Part shown: positions 9,056 to 18,652 of the stretch, in pieces
Position numbering within the stretch: the stretch's first letter is position 1
Layout of the letters: each line of letters begins with the position of its first letter
The notes under the pieces: generated by a model
Seen by the model: only the letters and a program-made list of their open reading frames with translations
What the model was told of the DNA's origin: nothing
Databases searched by the model: none
Assembly: GCA_019694755.1 (NCBI GenBank)
Contig: JAIBBI010000010.1
Span: 1-64,000 of the forward strand
Direction: 5' to 3'
Source of the DNA: Gemmataceae bacterium
GTDB lineage: Bacteria; Planctomycetota; Planctomycetia; Gemmatales; Gemmataceae
Length of the DNA: 64,000 nucleotides
Translations under genes and position numbers: made by a program

Positions 9056-10233
9056 GTTTCTTCTCCTCCGGCTCCGAACAGGGCGACGCTGGCGGTGAAG
9101 CCGTGCAGGAAGTTCCGCCCGGCAACAGGGCCGATCTCACCGGCGGCGTGAAGCCCGGCGACCGGGATCGCGCCGAACGCACTCTGCACCGCGGCCGCGT
9201 CGTGGTCGGGCTTGCCAAAGAGGCGGGTGCCCCGGCCGTTGCAGGTGAACAGCAGAGCGGCTTCCGCGCCGCCGACCTGCCGCTCGGCCTGCAGCATCTC
9301 ACGCAGGTCGTCGTCCGCGCTGGTCGCATCGCGGACGAGGAACTGCACGGTTTGGCCGGTACGGACGCGGTCGGTCACGGCGATCGAGCCGTTCTGCGGG
9401 TCGAGCCCGATCAGGTTGCGGACGAGGAAGTCGCCCCGGCCGAACACATCCTTGTACTCCGTCATCGCCAGGCCCAGGTGCGGCCCGGCCTGGAACAACT
9501 CGCGGTCGCGGACCGGAAGGCTTTCGAGCAGGTCGCGCAGGTGTCGCACCGGCGGCTGGCCGCCGATCTCAAAGATCACGTTTTCCTTGGCTTTGGTCAC
9601 GACGAGCGGGCGACCGACGGGCCGGCACCCCTGCGACACGACGCCGCGGAGACGGGTCGGCCCGCGGAGCAGCGCGCCGACCGCGCCGCGTTCGATCGCT
9701 TCGTCGCCTTGAAAGAGCACGGTGGTTCCCTGTTCGGACATGCCGCTGGCCATTCCGCCGAACACGCGCAGGCCTTCGTAATCTTCGTTGACCCGGGGCA
9801 GGAACAATTCGACGGCGGGGAAGGTGAACGGGTCGCCCAGCAGGAGCATCGCCGCGTCACCCGGGTCTGCGTCGACGAGCGAGTCGGGCCAGCCGAAGAG
9901 TGAAGGGCCATCCGGTGTGCGCTCGGCATCGAGGTGGATCGGGTCGACCTGCACCTGGCCGCCCCAGTGCGCGAGCCAGAGGCTGATCGCGGGCTTCCCT
10001 TCGACCTCCCGGCCGGTGCCGATCACGGCGTCGCCCTGCGCCCCGAACAGGCAGCCCGGCTGGAGTTCGCTCTGAAGCCAGCGGGCGATCCGGCCCAGTT
10101 CGTCGGCATGGTGCGGGGAGTACACGGCAATCGCGAGGTCGGCCGGGCCCGGAAGGCTGTCGGCGGTCGCGACCACCTCGGCGAGCGCTTGCCGGGTGTC
10201 GGGATTCGTGGAAAGTGCTGCCGCGAATGGCAT
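9052..10233 (-). CDS. FIST domain sensor protein
   Basis: This 393-residue protein has the two-part FIST layout, with a FIST-N region in about the first 200 residues and FIST-C in about 210-370. FIST domains are proposed to sense small ligands such as amino acids. Landmarks include ALLFTCNGRGTRLFG near 330 and GLHAAGEIGPV near 357, which are typical of the C-terminal half. No kinase, GGDEF or other output domain is fused, so it would signal through a partner. It begins 16 bp after the 79-aa gene and overlaps the PfpI-family gene by 4 bp. Confidence 0.85.
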   Translation of the reverse strand: MPFAAALSTNPDTRQALAEVVATADSLPGPADLAIAVYSPHHADELGRIARWLQSELQPGCLFGAQGDAVIGTGREVEGKPAISLWLAHWGGQVQVDPIHLDAERTPDGPSLFGWPDSLVDADPGDAAMLLLGDPFTFPAVELFLPRVNEDYEGLRVFGGMASGMSEQGTTVLFQGDEAIERGAVGALLRGPTRLRGVVSQGCRPVGRPLVVTKAKENVIFEIGGQPPVRHLRDLLESLPVRDRELFQAGPHLGLAMTEYKDVFGRGDFLVRNLIGLDPQNGSIAVTDRVRTGQTVQFLVRDATSADDDLREMLQAERQVGGAEAALLFTCNGRGTRLFGKPDHDAAAVQSAFGAIPVAGLHAAGEIGPVAGRNFLHGFTASVALFGAGGEET

Positions 10234-10249
10234 GTGTGTCCTTGTGTCC

Positions 10250-10489
10250 TCAGCTTTCGATCACGCGCCGGCCCGCGACGCGGACTTCGCAGCTCACCGG
10301 CGTGTTGCCCAGCCACGCGTCCCACGCGCCGTGGTCCGACACGTCGACGCCTTCGGCCCGCGCCATACGCTGCAGGCTCTTCTGCAGGTCGAGCAGGAAG
10401 TCGCCGTCCATCAACTCGGGATGGTCCGTGAGCCGGGCGTGCAGCAGACGATACACCAGTTTGCGCTCAGCGAGCGTGTAGGATTCCAT
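10250..10489 (-). CDS. Small hypothetical protein (79 aa)
   Basis: This 79-residue protein begins MESYTLAERKLVYRLLHARL and is charged and mostly helical by appearance, with no signal peptide or membrane segment. I do not recognise the family. The start at 10489 is supported by GGAGG seven bases upstream. Its first 79 bases overlap, in another frame, the 3' end of the upstream membrane-protein gene. It lies 16 bp before the FIST gene and belongs to the same leftward run. It could be a small regulatory partner, but that is only a guess. Confidence 0.65.
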   Translation of the reverse strand: MESYTLAERKLVYRLLHARLTDHPELMDGDFLLDLQKSLQRMARAEGVDVSDHGAWDAWLGNTPVSCEVRVAGRRVIES

Positions 10490-11256
10490 GCGGCAGCCTC
10501 CGGGCGTGCGTTTATTGTAGCCCGCACGCGGTCCTGGAGCGGCGGCCAGATCACCAGTAGCATCACCACCCAGCCGATCAGGCCCAGGATCGTGGCCCGG
10601 CCCCAGTCGAACCCGAGGGCCACGGCCATCGTCGCGATCCACGCAGCCAGCAGGAGCAGATTGAAGATCAGGTTGACGAAGAACCCGCCGAGCCGGGACG
10701 AGTGGATCGTGCCGATGTCCGACTCGGTCATCACGCGGCGTTTGCCGCCGTCCTCGACGTATTCAACTTCGAGCGTCTTGTTTCTATCGGAGGGGTCGCG
10801 GAGGAAGGTGCCGTCGGGGTTCAGGCGGGCGACGAACCGTCGCTTTTCGCCGGCTTCGTCGACGACGATCGCCGTGACAACGCCGGAGTCGGACCGCCGC
10901 CAGGGCTTGCCCGCGGCATCGACGTACTCGACCCGGCCGGGCGGTACGACCCGCTTGTGGAAGACCGTCTCGACCGTCCGGCCGTCGGCCTGCTTCTCGG
11001 AGGTGAACTGCTCGTATGACACCGAGTCGGCCGCGCTGAAGCGGAACAGGCTGTCGAACCGGCCCGGCGCTTTGGATTCGATGAACGCCCACAGGGCAAG
11101 GACGACGGTGAGGGCGGCCGCGCCGATCGCGGCGCGGACGGGCATGCCGTCCTGCACCGATTCGTAGAACCAGCCCTGCGCCCAGGTGCCCGTGAAGTAC
11201 AGGCCGATCGCCAGTCCGAACGCCACGAGGGCCAGGAACAGGATCACGTATGTCAT
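10411..11256 (-). CDS. Hypothetical membrane protein
   Basis: This 281-residue protein has hydrophobic segments at about residues 1-25, 42-62 and two adjacent ones at 190-235. The loop between (about 65-185) is soluble, with a beta-rich VVTAIVVDEAGEKRRF region. No family is recognised. Its 3' end overlaps the 79-aa gene by 79 bp in a different frame; the overlapped tail (Cys and Ser rich, from about residue 255) looks like extension past the last helix. It is the first gene of the leftward run. Confidence 0.68.
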   Translation of the reverse strand: MTYVILFLALVAFGLAIGLYFTGTWAQGWFYESVQDGMPVRAAIGAAALTVVLALWAFIESKAPGRFDSLFRFSAADSVSYEQFTSEKQADGRTVETVFHKRVVPPGRVEYVDAAGKPWRRSDSGVVTAIVVDEAGEKRRFVARLNPDGTFLRDPSDRNKTLEVEYVEDGGKRRVMTESDIGTIHSSRLGGFFVNLIFNLLLLAAWIATMAVALGFDWGRATILGLIGWVVMLLVIWPPLQDRVRATINARPEAAAWNPTRSLSANWCIVCCTPGSRTIPS

Positions 11257-11412
11257 TGCGCCCTCCCGCCAATCCGCGCCGCGATGGGCAGTGTATGAAT
11301 CGGGCGGCCCGGCGTTTCACGGCCCCGGGATTCGGGTTGCGTCGCGGGCCGGCCTCGATTATTCCCTCTCGCGCCCGAGTTTCCCGCCCTGATTTTCCGA
11401 ACGAGCAGCGCG

Positions 11413-13845
11413 ATGAAAAAGTTCCGATTCTGGCTGACCCCCGCAACCCGTCCGGCCCGCCCCGTACGTCGGCGGCTGGGAGTCCAGTTGCTCGAAGACC
11501 GCACCGTGCCCGCCGCCTCGGGTCTGGTCGATCCCGGCTTCGAGGCACCCGCGCTCACCGCGGGCCAGTTCCGGTATCTGCCCACCGGGTCGGCATGGAC
11601 GTTCGGCGGTAATGCCGGCATCTCGGCCAACGGTAGCGGCTTTACCGCGGGCAATCCCGGCGCGCCCGAGGGCCGTCAGGTCGCCTTCTTGCAACAATCG
11701 TCCACGATGAGCCAGTCGGCGACGTTCGCGGCCGGTGCGTATGCCGTCACCTTCAATGCGGCCCAGCGCGGCAACGTGCCCGGCACGCAGACGCTCCAGG
11801 TGCTCGTCGACGGCGCGGTCGTCGGCAGCTTCAACACCGTCAGCGGCACCGGCTACACGTCGCTGACTTCGACGACATTCAACCTCTCGGCCGGGACACA
11901 CACGATCACGTTCAAGGGCACCAATCTCTACGGCGTCGACGCGACGATGCTGATTGACAACGTCGGGGTCACGCCCGTGGTGGCCGGGATCGTCGATACC
12001 GGCTTCGAGCGGCCCGCCCTCGCGCTCGGCGCGTTTCAGTACAACCCCACCGGCGGGAGTTGGAGTTATTCCGGCACCGCCGGGATCGCGACCAACTACA
12101 GCCCCTTCACCGGGGCCAATCCGCCGACGCCGCAGGGCAACCAGGTCTTGTTCCTTCAGGGCAACGGTGCGGCCACGCAGTCCGGCGTTTTCGCGGCCGG
12201 CACGTATACCATCGGCTTCGCTTTCGCCCAGCGCGCCAACGGCGGCGGCCAGCAGACGATCAACGTGCTCGTCGACGGCAAGGTCGTCGGTACCTTCAAC
12301 AACTTCGGAAACCAGACCTATGCCGCGGTCAATACGTCGAGTTTCACGCTCTCGGCGGGAAGCCACACAGTTTCGTTCCAGGGGACCAACCTCGTCGGCG
12401 GCGACAACACCGCGTTTATCGATCAGGTCACAGTGATGCAGCAGGCGGCCGGCCTCGCCGACTCCGCGTTCGAACTGCCGGCCATTGCCGCGGGCACGTT
12501 CCGGTACAACCCTTCGGGCGGGCCGTGGGCGTTTACCGGCACCTCGGGCGTCGCCACCAACTACAGCGCGTTCACATCGGGCAACCCGATCGCCCCGCAG
12601 GGTAATCAGGTGCTGTTCCTGCAGGGCACCGGCGCGGTGAGCCAGGTCGTCAACTTCCCCGCGGGCAGCTACGCGATCCAGTTCTCGGCGGCGCAGCGCG
12701 GCAACGGCGGCGGCAAGCAGACCTTCAACATCCTGCTCGACGGCCAGGTGCTCGGCGTCGTCAACAACCTCTCCGGCACCGGCTACTCCGCGCTGACGAC
12801 GACGACATTCACCGCGACGGCCGGCAACCACACGATCACGCTCGTGGGTACAAACCTCAACGGCGGCGACAACACCGCCTTCGTCGATCAGCTGGCCGTC
12901 GTCCGCTCGGCTGCCGGGTTCGCCGACTCCGCGTTCGAACTGGTCAGCCTCCCGGCCGGCTCGTTCCGGTACAACCCGACCGGCAGCGGCTGGACCTTTG
13001 CCGGCACCTCGGGCCTCGCGGCCAACAACAGCGGCTTCACGGCCGGCAACGCCGCGGCCCCGGACGGCTCGCAGGTCGCGTTCCTCCAGCGCAACGGGTC
13101 CATCAGCCAGGTCACGAACTTCGCGGCCGGTACGTACACCATCAACTTCCTCGCCGCCCAGCGTGCGCTCTACTCCACGCACCAGACCTTCCAGGTGCTC
13201 GTCGATGGCAAAGTCGTCGGCTCGTACAACTCCGTGACCGGGCCGGGCTACAGCGAATACGCCAGCTCGAGCTTTAACGTCGCGGCCGGCAATCACACCG
13301 TGACCTTCCAGGGCACTAATCTCGCCGGCGGCGACAACACCGCCTTCATCGATCAGATCACGATCGTCCAGCAACCCGCGGGCCTCGGCGATTCCGGCTT
13401 CGAGCAATCCGCGCTGGCGTACGGGACGTTCCTGTACGCCCCGACGACTTCGCCCTGGGTGTTCACCGGCACCGCCGGCGTCTCCACCGACAACAGCGCG
13501 TTTACCTCGCGCAACCAAGTCGCTCCGCAGGGCGGGCAGGTCGCCTTCCTGCAGCAGTTCGGCAGCTTCAGCCAGGTCGTGAATTTCACCGCGGGCATCT
13601 ACGACATCAGCTTCTTCGCGGCCCAGCGGGCCAATGCCGGCAGCACCCAGACCTTCCGCGTGCTCGTCGACGGCGTCGTCGTCGGCATCTACAACGGGTT
13701 GACGGAAACCACCTACGTGAGCTTCGTGACCGACGAGTTCAGCGTCTCCGCGGGCAACCACACCATCACGTTCCAGGGCACGAACCTGGCCGGCGGCGAC
13801 AACACCGTGTTCCTCGACCAGATTACGATCACGGCATTGTCGTGA
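11413..13845 (+). CDS. Secreted protein with five 155-residue repeats
   Basis: This 810-residue protein is a short N-terminal part plus five tandem domains. Residues 1-36 are basic and contain the planctomycete LLEDRTVPA motif (LExRxxPA type) just before the first repeat. Each repeat runs GxxDxGFE, a YNPTGxxW strand, NxVxFLQ, an AGxYxIxFxAAQR strand, VLVDGKVVG, and ends GTNLxGGDNTAFIDQ. This resembles galactose-binding-like jelly-roll domains (DUF642-like), known for glycan or cell-wall binding; that assignment is inference. There is no enzyme domain and no C-terminal anchor after the last repeat. It converges with the double-VWA gene with only 4 bp between stops. Confidence 0.82.
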   Translation: MKKFRFWLTPATRPARPVRRRLGVQLLEDRTVPAASGLVDPGFEAPALTAGQFRYLPTGSAWTFGGNAGISANGSGFTAGNPGAPEGRQVAFLQQSSTMSQSATFAAGAYAVTFNAAQRGNVPGTQTLQVLVDGAVVGSFNTVSGTGYTSLTSTTFNLSAGTHTITFKGTNLYGVDATMLIDNVGVTPVVAGIVDTGFERPALALGAFQYNPTGGSWSYSGTAGIATNYSPFTGANPPTPQGNQVLFLQGNGAATQSGVFAAGTYTIGFAFAQRANGGGQQTINVLVDGKVVGTFNNFGNQTYAAVNTSSFTLSAGSHTVSFQGTNLVGGDNTAFIDQVTVMQQAAGLADSAFELPAIAAGTFRYNPSGGPWAFTGTSGVATNYSAFTSGNPIAPQGNQVLFLQGTGAVSQVVNFPAGSYAIQFSAAQRGNGGGKQTFNILLDGQVLGVVNNLSGTGYSALTTTTFTATAGNHTITLVGTNLNGGDNTAFVDQLAVVRSAAGFADSAFELVSLPAGSFRYNPTGSGWTFAGTSGLAANNSGFTAGNAAAPDGSQVAFLQRNGSISQVTNFAAGTYTINFLAAQRALYSTHQTFQVLVDGKVVGSYNSVTGPGYSEYASSSFNVAAGNHTVTFQGTNLAGGDNTAFIDQITIVQQPAGLGDSGFEQSALAYGTFLYAPTTSPWVFTGTAGVSTDNSAFTSRNQVAPQGGQVAFLQQFGSFSQVVNFTAGIYDISFFAAQRANAGSTQTFRVLVDGVVVGIYNGLTETTYVSFVTDEFSVSAGNHTITFQGTNLAGGDNTVFLDQITITALS
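11521..13845 (+). repeat. Five in-frame tandem repeats of exactly 465 bp
   Basis: Repeat units begin at 11521, 11986, 12451, 12916 and 13381, each at the Gly codon of the GxxDxxFE motif. Each unit is 465 bp (155 codons), with no insertion or deletion between units, and the last one ends at the stop codon. The units differ at many positions, so they are old enough to have diverged. Confidence 0.9.
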
Positions 13846-13849
13846 TGGT

Positions 13850-16800
13850 CTACAGCAACTGAAGTCGCTTGCGGAGCAGCCACTCGCCTCCCGCGAGCGC
13901 AAGGCCCAGCGCGACCACCAGCGGCGTGTTCCACAGCGGCCAGGGCGGCCGGGGCTGGTGCAGCGTCACCCGCGGCGGCGGCGGCAGGTCGTCCGGCAGC
14001 TTGTCCGCGTCCGCCGTGGAGTAGTAGCGACCCCGGCTGATCTGCGCGGCCCGCTCCATCTCGCCGCGATTGAGCTGCAGCCGGTCCATCTCGCCCGGCG
14101 GCGGCAGCACCCGGGCCTGCACCGTCGGCGTGCGCCCGTCCACTCCTTGCAGCATGAACGTGTAATCGCCTTCCGGTGTCCGCGTGACCAGCGTTTCGTA
14201 AGTCGCGCGCGAGCCCGGCACGGCCGCCAGTGTGAGCGTCTGCCGGGGCTGACCCGTACGGTCGAGTGCAACGCGGATCACCGCGTCGCTGGTCGGCGGC
14301 GGACGATCGTCGGGGTACTGCACCGTCACGCGGATCGGCTCGCCCCGGCGGTACGGCGTCTGCCGGTCGAGCCGGACTTCGGGCCGGGATGGCCGAGTCC
14401 GGGCGACGTGCCGGACGAGTTGCAGCCAGAATTGATTGAAACGCGGCTCCTGGTCCCGCCACCGCCAGCGCCACGACTCCTCGAATCCGATCAGCACGAC
14501 GCGACCCGCCCCGACGAATTGTTGCAGAACCAGCGGCTCCGACTGGCTGCCGCCCGGCTCCGGCGGGAGTGTTGCGAGTACTTCGGCCGCGGGCTTCGGC
14601 ACGAGTCCGCCCGCGGCCCAGAACATCGGCTTGAGCCGCTCCCAGATCGCCGCATTCTCGGCTTCATCGGGCGCGAAGCGGAACGCGGGGTGCAGCCGGC
14701 CGGTGGCGGTGAGTGCGAATCGATAACCCGCCGTGCGGGAGACGCCGCCGGGCCGGGCCACATCGGCGGGCAGGACCGCGGCCAGCGGCGTGCCGCGGTA
14801 CAGGTGCGGCATCGCCTGCGGGCCGGCCATCACCAGCAGGCCGCCGCCCTTCTCTTTCACGAACTCCGCAAGCCACTGCAGCCGCTTCTCGCCGAGTATC
14901 GGATGGTCCGGCGCGATATCGCCGAGAATCACGGCATCGAACCGCGCGAACAACTCGTCGCGCGACGGCGGAAACGCCTCGATCGCGGTGCGGTCCTGCC
15001 GCGGGTAATCAGGCGACGCGTCGCCGAGCAGGACTTTTAACTCGATCGACTTGTTACCGCGGACGGCCTCGGTCTCGCGCTCGAACAGTGTCTTGACGAA
15101 ACGGAAGTCGTAGCGTGGCCGGCTCTCGATGTAAAGGACGCGGGTCCGCTTGAACTCATCGACGGTGATCGTGCGCTCGATGCGGTTGTTGGCCAGGTCG
15201 GCCTCGCCGGGCTGATCGGGGATACTGAGCACGAAGACGCGGTCGCCGGGCTCCAGGGCCGTGTGCGCGACCCGGACCTTGACCGGGCTGCCGAGGGGAT
15301 CCGGAGTGACTTCCGTGCGGGCGACCTCCACCAGATTGCCGTTCACCTTTTCGGAGAGGATGACCGGCACCGGCCCGGCCGAGCCACCCCGGCTGGTCAG
15401 ACGGGCTTCGAACACGAGGCGGTCGCCGACGTGGACGGCATCGTCGACGCGGAGGTCGCCGAGCGCGACGTCGCGTGGCTCGCGGGCCTCGCCGACGCCG
15501 ACGAACCAGAGCGGCACGCCCGCGCGGGCGGCATGCCGGGCGGCGGCTGACAGGTCTTCGCCGTCGGTCGTGATCCCGTCGGTGAGGAAGACGATGCCGC
15601 CAAGCGACGAGCCGCGAAACTCCTGCAGCACGCCCTCGACGGCCTCGCCGAGCCGCGACGCGCCGGCAATCGGCTTCAACTCGGCGACCTGCTTCGCGAT
15701 GGCGGGCAGACTCTCCGGGCTGTCGATCTCCCCGACGCGGCTCAGTCTGTCGCCGGCTCGGAAGACGTGCAGCCGGGCCTGCTTGCCCGCGGAGAGGCGA
15801 GTGAGCCAGTCGTTGCCTTTCGGGTCGAGCCACTGGCGGATACGGGCGAGCCGGTCGGGACCGGTGTCGCCCTCGCGCGAACTCATGCTGCGCGAATCAT
15901 CGATGACGACGGCGAGATCGGGCCAACCCTCGCGCTCGAAGACGAGGCGGAGTTGTGGCAGCAGGACGTACAGCGTCAGGGCGGTGAGCCCGAGTCGGAG
16001 TGTGATGGGGGGCAGGGCGGCGACCCACGACGACCCGCGAAGCTCCTTCCGGTACAGCAGGCCGACGGCCGTCACGACGAGCAACGTCGCGCCGACGGCC
16101 CACCAGAAGTCGGTCGATGCGTCACCGCTGAAGGCCGGCATGCGGTCGAACCGCCAGCGGGTGCCTTCGCCCGGTGCGGCCGGTGGAACGCCGAGGAGCT
16201 GCTCGATGCCCGAGCGCATCCTCGCGGGCAGGAACCCGAGCGGCATGCCCGTGAGCGTGGCATGGATGGCAACGCCGAGGGCAACGACGGCGAGAAGAAT
16301 CGGCAACACGGCCACGCCGACCAGCAGGCGGTTGCGCCAGCGTCTGCCGGGCGTGTCGGCTGGGCGATCGATCGACTGGCTCGGCCCGCGTGCCGACCCG
16401 TACTGCCAGGCCAGGAACGGCTCGATGACGAGCAACCCGAGCACGAGCAGGAGCGGCCAGCGTGCGACCGCCGAGCCGAGTTCGCCGGTGGCCGGGGCGA
16501 TGTCTCCGACGTGATCGCTGGCAATGATCCGGCGACGCACCTCGGAGGGGTCGCCGACGATCTGGGCCGGATCGCCGGTGCCGGTGGGCGGCAGGTCCGT
16601 CGGTGTGATCCGCGCCAGATCGCTCTCGAGACCTGCGGCCACGTTCACGGCGAACACGCGGTCGGGCTGGCCGGCCACTTTGGCCGTGTAAAGCCCGCTG
16701 CGGTCGGTTTCGGTCCAGCGGAGCCTCGGGCCATCGTCGCCCGGCGTGAGCGGTACAGTGTTGCTCGTGCCGTCCGGCAATGTCAGGGTCGCCTGCAGTG

Positions 16801-18652
16801 CCGTGACGTTGTCGCCAAGCGATTCGTCGATCGCCTCGCCGACGAGGAAGTCGCGCCGCGGTGAGGGTCGGGCGGCGAAACGCAACAACTCCTGAACGAA
16901 CGGCGGGTAACTCGGGGAGACCGGCCAACTCGTCCAGTCGGTGTTGAACGTCGTGGTGAAAAGCAGCACTCGGCCGCGCCCGCGCGACCACTCGTACAGC
17001 ACTGCATCGGTCGCCGGCGCGGGCGATGCGAGGCCGAGCAGCCGGCGGACGGTCGCGCCCGGTTGCGGCTCGACGCGCCAGTACTCGCGGATGCGGACCG
17101 AGGTGAGCGCGGCCCGGTCGTCGTCGCCGACGAAGGCGGCGAGCGGTGGCCGGCGGTAGGCGTCGTCGCCGGCCGCGGGACTGTACGCGGAATCGCCCTC
17201 GGCCCGCTGCCGGCCCGTGAGCTTGGCGGGCTTCCACTCGGCAAACGCCCGGCGATACGCCTCGGGGTCGCACTGCGGGCCGAGGCCGAGTACGACGGTG
17301 CCGCCGCGGCGCAGGTAGGCGTCGAGCCGTTCGCCGTCGCGGGCGGTGGGGCGGGCGACGTCGCAGAGCCAGACGGCGTCGTACTCGTCGAGGTTGATGC
17401 CCGGGTCGCCGAGTCGGACGGCCTCGATGACCCGCGGCCGGGCGGGCGTGACGAAAGTGCGGCTGTCCGCAAACGGATTGAGAGCGGCCACCAGCCAGGC
17501 GGAGGCCGAGCGAAACGGCTCGGGCGATGGCCGGCCGTCGACAATCAGCGTCGGCAGCGTTGCCCGCACGTTGACGCTCAGCATGCGCCGATCATCGGCC
17601 GTGAGTCGGTCGCCGGGCAGGCGGACTTCGTAGCGATGTTCGCCGGCCGCCCTGCACTCGACGGGGAACGCGACGGTCGCGGTGCCGCCCGCGGGCAGTT
17701 CGGCGAGTTCCTCGCGGACCAGTCGGTCGGTCGCTCCCGGCGTCGATTCACGGAGCTGGACTTTGACCTGCTTGCGGTCGGATGGACCAAAGTTATGCAG
17801 CGTGGCAGTGAGGGCGGGTCGGCTGCCGACGGTCGGAAGCGTGTCGTCGATGGCGAGCGATGTGACGGCGAGGTTGTCGGTGTCGGCCGAGCCGACATCG
17901 ACGAGTGCGATGTCGGCCTTCTGATGCAGGAGTTGCCAGGGCTCGGACCACGATCCGGTGGGGGTGGGTGGGGCCGACCACTGCCCGCGCTGCAGGTCGG
18001 TGAAGATGGTGACGCGCCGGCGGTCGTACCGGCCCGGGGCGCGGACGAGGGCGTCGTCGGCAAACTGGAGCGCCTGCAGTACGTCGGCGGAGCCGTGCGT
18101 GCCGCGGAGGTCGGCGAGTTCGCGGGCGACGCGGGCCGGGTCGTGCGAGGGGCCGGGCACGACAACCCGTGCGGGAGCTGCCAGGAAGATGACGGTGAAT
18201 GCATCGCCGGCCGGGGCGGCGGCGACATAGCGGGCGGCCCGCGACTGGGCCCGCTCGAACAGCGTGCCGTCGTCGCGCTGGGCCGACATGCTGAGCGATC
18301 CATCGACGATGATGACGTGGTGCGACCGGCCTGAGAAGGTGGCCGCCCCGGCCGCGTTGGGGAACAGCCGTCGCCAGGCCGGTTCGGCCCACGACGCGGC
18401 CGCGATCATCGCGAGGATCGGCAGCAGGACCAGGAGCGTGCGCGCGAGCAGCAGGAGCCATTGCTCGAGGCGAAGTCGGCGGTTGGTCCGCTTGAGCGCG
18501 GCCTGCAGGAACCGCATGGCCGCCCAATCGACGACGCGGTAGCGTCGCCGGCTGAGCAGGTGAATGGCAACAGGTACGGCGACAGCCGCCGCCGCGGTCG
18601 CCAGAGCGGCGGCGGGGGTGGTGAAGAGCACGGCGAGGACGATCGGAATCAT
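13850..18652 (-). CDS. BatA-type / double VWA membrane protein (fusion)
   Basis: This 1600-residue membrane protein looks like two planctomycete VWA proteins joined. The N-terminal part has a BatA-like double transmembrane region (residues about 1-90, with IHLLSRRRYRVVDWAAMRFL), then a VWA domain with MIDAS DGSLS at 117-121 and a beta-sandwich and glutamine-amidotransferase-like part to about 710. Further membrane segments follow at about 720-860. A second VWA domain has MIDAS DDSRS near 916-920, then another amidotransferase-like region (GGGLLVMAGPQAMP near 1260) and a last helix near 1580. Its ATG overlaps the DUF58 stop (ATGA). Such VWA proteins usually work with MoxR ATPases, none of which is visible. 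Confidence 0.82.
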   Translation of the reverse strand: MIPIVLAVLFTTPAAALATAAAAVAVPVAIHLLSRRRYRVVDWAAMRFLQAALKRTNRRLRLEQWLLLLARTLLVLLPILAMIAAASWAEPAWRRLFPNAAGAATFSGRSHHVIIVDGSLSMSAQRDDGTLFERAQSRAARYVAAAPAGDAFTVIFLAAPARVVVPGPSHDPARVARELADLRGTHGSADVLQALQFADDALVRAPGRYDRRRVTIFTDLQRGQWSAPPTPTGSWSEPWQLLHQKADIALVDVGSADTDNLAVTSLAIDDTLPTVGSRPALTATLHNFGPSDRKQVKVQLRESTPGATDRLVREELAELPAGGTATVAFPVECRAAGEHRYEVRLPGDRLTADDRRMLSVNVRATLPTLIVDGRPSPEPFRSASAWLVAALNPFADSRTFVTPARPRVIEAVRLGDPGINLDEYDAVWLCDVARPTARDGERLDAYLRRGGTVVLGLGPQCDPEAYRRAFAEWKPAKLTGRQRAEGDSAYSPAAGDDAYRRPPLAAFVGDDDRAALTSVRIREYWRVEPQPGATVRRLLGLASPAPATDAVLYEWSRGRGRVLLFTTTFNTDWTSWPVSPSYPPFVQELLRFAARPSPRRDFLVGEAIDESLGDNVTALQATLTLPDGTSNTVPLTPGDDGPRLRWTETDRSGLYTAKVAGQPDRVFAVNVAAGLESDLARITPTDLPPTGTGDPAQIVGDPSEVRRRIIASDHVGDIAPATGELGSAVARWPLLLVLGLLVIEPFLAWQYGSARGPSQSIDRPADTPGRRWRNRLLVGVAVLPILLAVVALGVAIHATLTGMPLGFLPARMRSGIEQLLGVPPAAPGEGTRWRFDRMPAFSGDASTDFWWAVGATLLVVTAVGLLYRKELRGSSWVAALPPITLRLGLTALTLYVLLPQLRLVFEREGWPDLAVVIDDSRSMSSREGDTGPDRLARIRQWLDPKGNDWLTRLSAGKQARLHVFRAGDRLSRVGEIDSPESLPAIAKQVAELKPIAGASRLGEAVEGVLQEFRGSSLGGIVFLTDGITTDGEDLSAAARHAARAGVPLWFVGVGEAREPRDVALGDLRVDDAVHVGDRLVFEARLTSRGGSAGPVPVILSEKVNGNLVEVARTEVTPDPLGSPVKVRVAHTALEPGDRVFVLSIPDQPGEADLANNRIERTITVDEFKRTRVLYIESRPRYDFRFVKTLFERETEAVRGNKSIELKVLLGDASPDYPRQDRTAIEAFPPSRDELFARFDAVILGDIAPDHPILGEKRLQWLAEFVKEKGGGLLVMAGPQAMPHLYRGTPLAAVLPADVARPGGVSRTAGYRFALTATGRLHPAFRFAPDEAENAAIWERLKPMFWAAGGLVPKPAAEVLATLPPEPGGSQSEPLVLQQFVGAGRVVLIGFEESWRWRWRDQEPRFNQFWLQLVRHVARTRPSRPEVRLDRQTPYRRGEPIRVTVQYPDDRPPPTSDAVIRVALDRTGQPRQTLTLAAVPGSRATYETLVTRTPEGDYTFMLQGVDGRTPTVQARVLPPPGEMDRLQLNRGEMERAAQISRGRYYSTADADKLPDDLPPPPRVTLHQPRPPWPLWNTPLVVALGLALAGGEWLLRKRLQLL

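Noticed and set aside
11359-13902. Open frame of 847 codons opposite the five-repeat protein
   Set aside because: The sense frame has a recognisable repeat with strand motifs; the opposite frame is periodic only because the DNA is.
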